Shown piece after piece: positions 59,467 to 64,000 of a stretch of 64,000 bases of DNA (position 1 is its first letter; each line of letters starts with the position of its first letter). This DNA comes from Streptomyces sp. AC558_RSS880. Lineage in GTDB: Bacteria > Actinomycetota > Actinomycetes > Streptomycetales > Streptomycetaceae. The stretch covers positions 1-64,000 of the forward strand of contig NZ_JAGMUJ010000013.1 of the NCBI RefSeq assembly GCF_019049255.1, written 5' to 3'. A program made the translations under genes and the position numbers. Below the pieces are notes generated by a model. The model saw nothing but the letters and a program-made list of their open reading frames with translations, did not search any database and was not told the origin of the DNA.

Positions 59467-60918
59467 TCAGCCGAGGTCGATCTCCGGGTAGAGCGGGAAG
59501 CCGGCGACGAGGTCGGTGGCGCGGCGGGAGATCTCGTCGGCGACCTTCGCGTCGAGGACGTGGGCGGCCTTGGAGGGGGCGCCGGACTTGGTGGTGCCCG
59601 GCTCCGTGGTGGTCAGGACTCGGTCGATGAGACCCGCGACCTCGTCCATCTCGGCGGTGCCCAGGCCGCGCGTGGTCAGCGCGGGGGTGCCGATGCGGAT
59701 GCCGGAGGTGTACCAGGCGCCGTTGGGGTCGGCCGGGATGGCGTTGCGGTTGGTGACGACGCCCGAGTCGAGCAGGGCGGCCTCGGCCTGGCGGCCGGTG
59801 AGACCGTAGGAGGTGGCGACGTCGATCAGGTTGAGGTGGTTGTCGGTGCCGCCGGTGACCAGGGTGGCACCGCGCCGCATCAGACCCTCGGCGAGGGCGC
59901 GGGAGTTGTCGACGATGCGCTGGGCGTAGTCCTGGAAGGCGGGCTGCCGGGCCTCGGCGAGGGCGACGGCCTTGGCGGCCATGACGTGCGGGAGCGGGCC
60001 GCCGAGGACCATCGGGCAGCCGCGGTCGACCTGGTCCTTGAGGGAGTCGTCGCACAGCACCATGCCGCCGCGCGGGCCGCGCAGCGACTTGTGGGTGGTG
60101 GTGGTGACGATCTGGGCGTGCGGAACCGGGTCGAAGTCGCCGGTGAGGACCTTGCCGGCGACGAGACCGGCGAAGTGGGCCATGTCGACCATGAGCGTGG
60201 CGCCGACCTCGTCGGCGATCTCCCGCATGATCCGGAAGTTCACGAGACGGGGGTAGGCGGAGTAGCCGGCGACGATGATCAGCGGCTTGAACTCGCGGGC
60301 GGAGACGCGCAGGGCCTCGTAGTCGATCAGGCCGGTGGCCGGGTCGGTGCCGTAGGAACGCTGGTCGAACATCTTGCCGGAGATGTTCGGGCGGAAGCCG
60401 TGGGTGAGGTGGCCGCCGGCGTCCAGGGACATGCCGAGCATGCGCTGGTTGCCGAAGGCCTGGCGGAGCTCGGCCCAGTCGGCCTCGGAGAGGTCGTTGA
60501 CCTGGCGGGCGCCGGTCTTCTCCAGGAAGGGGACCTCTACGCGGTCGGCCAGGACGGACCAGAAGGCGACGAGGTTGGCGTCGATGCCGGAGTGCGGCTG
60601 GACGTAGGCGTGGCGGGCGCCGAAGAGCTCCTTGGCGTGCTCGGCGGCGAGCGACTCGACGGTGTCGACGTTGCGGCAGCCGGCGTAGAAGCGGCGGCCG
60701 ATGGTGCCCTCGGCGTACTTGTCGCTGAACCAGTTGCCCATCGCCAGGAGGGTGGCCGGAGAGGCGTAGTTCTCGGAGGCGATCAGCTTGAGCATCTCGC
60801 GCTGGTCGGCGACCTCCTGGCCGATGGCGTCGGCGACGCGCGGCTCGACGGCGCGGATCACGTCGAGAGCGGAGCGGAAGGCGGTGGAAGCGGGGGTGAG
60901 CGGCTGCTCGGCGGACAT
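59467..60918 (-). CDS. glyA: Serine hydroxymethyltransferase
   Basis: Protein of 483 aa. The PLP-Lys motif is [19 protein letters not shown], with folate/substrate motifs [25 protein letters not shown] and [18 protein letters not shown]. Converts serine and tetrahydrofolate to glycine and methylene-tetrahydrofolate. It is longer than E. coli GlyA because of a Streptomyces insertion near 110-170. GGAGGTCC lies before the ATG. The second glyA-type gene would be elsewhere. Confidence 0.96.
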   Translation of the reverse strand: MSAEQPLTPASTAFRSALDVIRAVEPRVADAIGQEVADQREMLKLIASENYASPATLLAMGNWFSDKYAEGTIGRRFYAGCRNVDTVESLAAEHAKELFGARHAYVQPHSGIDANLVAFWSVLADRVEVPFLEKTGARQVNDLSEADWAELRQAFGNQRMLGMSLDAGGHLTHGFRPNISGKMFDQRSYGTDPATGLIDYEALRVSAREFKPLIIVAGYSAYPRLVNFRIMREIADEVGATLMVDMAHFAGLVAGKVLTGDFDPVPHAQIVTTTTHKSLRGPRGGMVLCDDSLKDQVDRGCPMVLGGPLPHVMAAKAVALAEARQPAFQDYAQRIVDNSRALAEGLMRRGATLVTGGTDNHLNLIDVATSYGLTGRQAEAALLDSGVVTNRNAIPADPNGAWYTSGIRIGTPALTTRGLGTAEMDEVAGLIDRVLTTTEPGTTKSGAPSKAAHVLDAKVADEISRRATDLVAGFPLYPEIDLG

Positions 60919-60981
60919 CGGGACCTCCGGAGACGTGGCGTTCGGCGTTCACGGTACGGCCCAGGCGCACGGCACATGTTT

Positions 60982-61000
60982 CCGGACCCGAGGGGTCCGG
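60982..61000. terminator. Small hairpin between glyA and the GSP-type gene
   Basis: Eight-base stem (60982-60989 / 60993-61000) with a 3-base loop. It lies 63 bases upstream of glyA and 114 bases downstream of the GSP-type stop; it could end the upstream transcript or lie in the glyA leader. No riboswitch core was recognised. Confidence 0.45.
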
Positions 61001-61114
61001 GGCCGCTTCCCGATGGTTACTCCCATCCCAGCACGCCAGTCACGGCCCGGCGCCAGCCTAACGGGCGGCGTCCCGGCATGGGCGCCGGCGTCCACCATGC
61101 GGGCGACAAGGGTG

Positions 61115-62299
61115 CTAGAGGATCACGTGGGGCAGGAAGCGGGCGTACTCGTCCGTCACCAGCCCCGAGGACTCGCGGATGCCCAGCCCCGCCGACTCGT
61201 TCTCCACCACCCAGGTGCCGAGGACGACATGGTTGCCGTCGAAGGTGGGGAGCGGGGCCAGCTGCTGGTAGCAGCAGGGTTCGTCGCGGAGCACGGGGTC
61301 GGAGCCGGGCTCGTGGAGGGACACGCCGGCGCCCTCGCGGCCGAGCAGGGGCTTGGCGACCCAGCCGGTGGTGTCGGCCAGTTCCCGCGGGCCGTCCAGG
61401 TAGGCGGGCAGGAGGTTGGGGTGACCGGGGTACAGCTCCCACAGGATCGCCAGCAGGGCCTTGTTGCTCAGCAGCATCTTCCAGGCGGGTTCGATCCACA
61501 GGGTGGAGCCGGTGCCGCCGCCGTTGTCGAGCGTGGCGAGAACATGGTCGGCGAAGCGGTCGGTGGTGAGCCACTCCCAGGGGTACAGCTTGAAGATGCT
61601 GCGGATGAACCGGAGGCCGTTGTCGACGAAGCGGCCGGAGAGGCGGTCCCAGCCGATCTCCTCCATGGAGATCCAGTCGGTGTCGAGGCCGGCCTGTTCG
61701 GCGGTCTCCTTGAGATAGGCGACGGTCATGAGGTCCTCGCCGTACTCGTCGGCGGAGGAGTGGGCGAAGTACAGGGGGCTGCCCGGCGGGAGGAGGGCGG
61801 CCTGTTTCCTCCAGGCGTCGACGAGGCGTTCGTGGAGGGAGTTCCACTGGTCGGCGCCGGGGAAGCGCTCCTCCATCCAGAACCACTGGGGGGAGGCGGC
61901 CTCCACGAGGGAGGTCGGGGTGTCGGCGTTGTACTCCAGCAGTTTCGCCGGGCCGGTGCCGTCGTAGCGCAGGTCGAAACGGCCGTAGACGGAGGGGAGT
62001 TCGGCACGCCGGCGCCAGGCCTCGGCGACCACGCGGGCGATGCGCGGGTCGGTGATGCCGAGGTCGGCGAAGCGGTCGGCGGTGACGATGTGCTCGGCGG
62101 CGGCGAGGCACATGCCGTGCAGTTCCTCGACGACCTCCTCCAGCGCCTCGACCTCGCCCAGGCTGAAGACGTAGTAGGCGCTCTCGTCCCAGTAGGGGCG
62201 CAGGGAGCCGTCCGGGTAGCGGGTGAGCGGATAGATGAGCCCCTGCTCCTCGACGGTCTCCTGCCAGCCGGGGCGCGGCTCGGTCGTACGCCGTTCCAT
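61115..62299 (-). CDS. Glutathionylspermidine synthase-family ATP-grasp protein
   Basis: Protein of 394 aa of the GSP synthase ATP-grasp family: RFDLRYDGTGPAKLLEYNAD, TPTSLVEAASPQWFWMEERF and KPLLGREGAGVSLHEPGSD. The N-terminus opens with MERRTTEPRPGWQETVEEQG. No amidase half of bifunctional E. coli Gsp is present, as usual for this small form. The real ligation substrate in Streptomyces, which lacks glutathione, is unknown. It lies 7 bases downstream of the lipoprotein gene's stop. Confidence 0.9.
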   Translation of the reverse strand: MERRTTEPRPGWQETVEEQGLIYPLTRYPDGSLRPYWDESAYYVFSLGEVEALEEVVEELHGMCLAAAEHIVTADRFADLGITDPRIARVVAEAWRRRAELPSVYGRFDLRYDGTGPAKLLEYNADTPTSLVEAASPQWFWMEERFPGADQWNSLHERLVDAWRKQAALLPPGSPLYFAHSSADEYGEDLMTVAYLKETAEQAGLDTDWISMEEIGWDRLSGRFVDNGLRFIRSIFKLYPWEWLTTDRFADHVLATLDNGGGTGSTLWIEPAWKMLLSNKALLAILWELYPGHPNLLPAYLDGPRELADTTGWVAKPLLGREGAGVSLHEPGSDPVLRDEPCCYQQLAPLPTFDGNHVVLGTWVVENESAGLGIRESSGLVTDEYARFLPHVIL

Positions 62300-62306
62300 G
62301 ACCCGC

Positions 62307-62657
62307 TCAGCCGCCGCTGCTGCCGGAGCCCGAGCAGCCGAAGCCGCCGCGGTCGACGGCCTCGCTGCGGCTGAAGGTGCCGTAGTCGGCGTAGCCGTTG
62401 CTGACGTCGGCGTCGTAGTACCAGTCGGCGTTGGCGCGGGACTTGCCGCCCTTGCCGCGGGAGCCCGAGGAGGTCGTCCCGGAGGACGTGCAGTTCTTGT
62501 CGGCGACGATCTTGTAGCCGTTGATGTAGTCGTAGCTGTCCCGGTCCACGCACCGCCGGTCCGGATCCGACCCGCACGAGGTCAGCGCCGCCGCGAGGAC
62601 ACCCATCCCCCCGAGCACCACCGTGCTGGACCGCAACCGCCGCCGTGACTCCGCCAT
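62307..62657 (-). CDS. Small lipoprotein
   Basis: Protein of 116 aa. Signal peptide with lipobox LTSC (Cys at 29) after STVVLGGMGVLAAALTSC. The mature part is Ser/Gly-rich with aromatic Asp/Tyr motifs (YDYINGYKIVADKNCTSSG, then ANADWYYDADVSNGYADYG) and a Gly/Ser end. GGAG lies 8 bases before ATG 62657. It is coupled to the GSP-type gene (7-base gap) and the pair is probably co-transcribed; the function is unknown. Confidence 0.85.
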   Translation of the reverse strand: MAESRRRLRSSTVVLGGMGVLAAALTSCGSDPDRRCVDRDSYDYINGYKIVADKNCTSSGTTSSGSRGKGGKSRANADWYYDADVSNGYADYGTFSRSEAVDRGGFGCSGSGSSGG

Positions 62658-63069
62658 GCCCTTCACTCCCCCTCGCACTCCCCCGGGTCACCTTCCCCGG
62701 CTCGCGGCGGACAGCCTAGAGACCGCCCGGCGGGCGCGCGCAGGGGCCCCCGCTCCCGCCCCTCTCCCCGCCGCCTTTTCGCCCTCTTTGGCATGCATGG
62801 GCCGGTTCCGTGGCTCGTGGTGCGCCCCCGCGTGACCTCCACCTGTCCGCTTCCTCCCCGGGACTCGTGCCGACGTCGGCGTTCCCGGCGAGGACGGCGC
62901 CGCAGCCGGTACCGGCCCATCCGCCTGCTCCCTTCGGTCGCCGCGTCCAGGGCCGGTGCCGGAGCGAGAAGTGCGGCCAGGACCGCCTGGGACACGGCGG
63001 CCACCGCGGACCGCCCCACCAGAGTCCGTGGCCGATCGCCGCCGACGGCACCCGCACGCGTCCGGTGCG
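62658..63069. other. 412-base gap, no supported gene
   Basis: Between the lipoprotein gene and the MocR stop. Open frames on both strands here have Pro/Arg-rich products, no conserved motif and no ribosome site. I see nothing else, except Arg/Gly-rich GC sequence typical of intergenic Streptomyces DNA. Confidence 0.6.
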
Positions 63070-64000
63070 TCAGGGCAGCGCCCGGCACAGGGCGTCCAGG
63101 GTGCTCGCCCAGGCGTGGTCCGGTGGGGTGGCGTAGCCGACCACCAGGGCGTCGCCCGCCGCGGTGCCGGTGGCGGGGTGGCGGAAGCGGGAGAGGCCGT
63201 GGACGGCGAGGTTCTGCCAGGTGGCGGCCTGGACCACGGACCGCTCGGTGCCGGGCGGGAGTCGCAGGACGGCGTGCAGGCCGGCCGCGATGCCGGTGAT
63301 CCGGACGTCGGGGACCCGGGTGGCGAGGGACTCGACCAGGGAGTCGCGGCGGCGGCGGTAGCGCAGGCGGGCGGCGCGGACGTGGCGGTCGTAGGCGCCG
63401 GAGGTGAGGAACTCGGCGAGGGTGAGCTGTTCGAGGACGCTCACGGAGCGGCCGCCGCCGTGGGCGACGACGTCCGGGAGCAGAGACGGGGGCAGGACCA
63501 TCCAGCCGAGGCGGAGGCCGGGGGCGAGGGACTTGCTGGCCGTGCCGAGGTAGACCACGTGGTCGGGGTCGAGGTTCTGGAGCGCGCCGACGGCCTGGCG
63601 GTCGTAGCGGAACTCGCCGTCGTAGTCGTCCTCCAGGATCAGTCCGCCGGTGCGGCGCGCCCAGTCGACCACGGCGGCCCGGCGCTCGGGGCGCAGGGCG
63701 CCGCCCAGCGGGAACTGGTGGGCCGGGCTGAGCAGGACCGCGTCGGCGGCGCCCGGGTCCTGTGCGCGGGTGCCGAGGGAGTCGAAGGGGAGCGGGACGG
63801 TGGTCAGGCCGGCGCGGGCGGCCAGGTCCCAGTGGGCGTCCAGTCCGTAGGACTCCACGGCGAGGGTGCGGGCGCCGCGGGCGCGCAGGACCTCGCAGAG
63901 GAGGTGGAGGCCGTGGGCGAAACCGGAGCAGACGACGATCCGTTCGGGATCGGTGCGTACGCCGCGCACCCGGGCGAGGTAGTCCGCGAGGGCCGTGCGC
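63070..64000 (-). CDS. MocR/PdxR-type regulator, aminotransferase domain (5' end outside window)
   Basis: The last 310 codons of a GntR-aminotransferase fusion protein; the frame runs off the right edge, so the N-terminal GntR helix-turn-helix is not seen. The visible part is the class I aminotransferase domain: ALADYLARVRGVRTDPERIV, VVCSGFAHGLHLLCEVLR, LSPAHQFPLGGAL, DDYDGEFRYDRQ and PLP-Lys in LGTASKSLAPGLRLGWM. MocR proteins sense PLP or amino acids and regulate PLP synthesis or amino-acid genes. The assignment rests on the domain type and the LADYLARVRG linker. Confidence 0.88.
   Translation of the reverse strand, partial: RTALADYLARVRGVRTDPERIVVCSGFAHGLHLLCEVLRARGARTLAVESYGLDAHWDLAARAGLTTVPLPFDSLGTRAQDPGAADAVLLSPAHQFPLGGALRPERRAAVVDWARRTGGLILEDDYDGEFRYDRQAVGALQNLDPDHVVYLGTASKSLAPGLRLGWMVLPPSLLPDVVAHGGGRSVSVLEQLTLAEFLTSGAYDRHVRAARLRYRRRRDSLVESLATRVPDVRITGIAAGLHAVLRLPPGTERSVVQAATWQNLAVHGLSRFRHPATGTAAGDALVVGYATPPDHAWASTLDALCRALP

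Noticed and set aside
60919..61114. Possible glycine riboswitch upstream of glyA
   Set aside because: No conserved glycine-aptamer core found; only an 8-bp hairpin.
62658..63069. Several overlapping small ORFs before the MocR gene
   Set aside because: Arg/Pro-rich products on both strands, no ribosome sites, no motifs.

Overview
The window is high-GC actinobacterial chromosome, almost certainly Streptomyces. Codon third positions are nearly all G or C, GTG starts and 4-base stop/start overlaps are common, and the gene content (SCO4848-type membrane protein, sdhCDAB, trpS, glyA, leaderless-looking genes) matches the Streptomyces core. No tRNA, rRNA, CRISPR array or insertion sequence was seen.

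Bases 1-23,700 hold a contractile injection system (CIS), a phage-tail-like particle of the extracellular-CIS (eCIS) superfamily. It is read leftwards, mostly by translationally coupled genes. In order of transcription: a secreted beta-propeller protein, a DUF4255 cap/terminator protein, an AAA+ ATPase, a DUF4157 'eCIS core' protein with an unassigned C-terminal domain, sheath, tube, a hub-assembly-chaperone-like protein, a tiny DUF6760 protein, a giant disordered protein, a second tube protein, a LysM baseplate protein, a VgrG-like spike, a PAAR tip, a gp25-like wedge protein, baseplate J, tail protein I and a zinc-ribbon protein that runs off the left edge. A LuxR-type regulator with a degenerate receiver lies at the head. 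A divergent single-pass membrane protein with the layout I recall for CisA (reported for Streptomyces CIS) lies beyond it. No tail-fibre gene is visible, which fits an intracellularly acting Streptomyces CIS.

Bases 23,700-33,200 carry an ECF sigma factor with a membrane partner, a secreted amidase with FG-GAP repeats, three small unassigned genes, a GH20 hexosaminidase and an OHCU-decarboxylase-like gene. Bases 33,200-36,860 are sdhCDAB, with a strong terminator. Next come a Uma2-type gene, a convergent pair encoding a DUF4132 protein and a small protein with a ubiquitin-like fold signature and a C-terminal Gly-Gly, an operon behind twin palindromic operators (membrane protein, DCC protein, TetR regulator), an MMPL exporter and a two-component system.

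Bases 47,100-55,200 hold an internally deleted isochorismatase-like ORF, a membrane metallophosphoesterase, an SCO4848-type protein, a D-Ala-D-Ala carboxypeptidase and a BrkB-type protein. They also hold a four-gene block matching mycobacterial decaprenyl-phosphoryl-arabinose synthesis (UbiA, PAP2, DprE1-like, DprE2-like). The right end has a 2'-5' RNA ligase, trpS, a second ECF sigma/membrane-partner operon, glyA, a glutathionylspermidine-synthase-family gene, a lipoprotein and a MocR regulator cut by the window edge.
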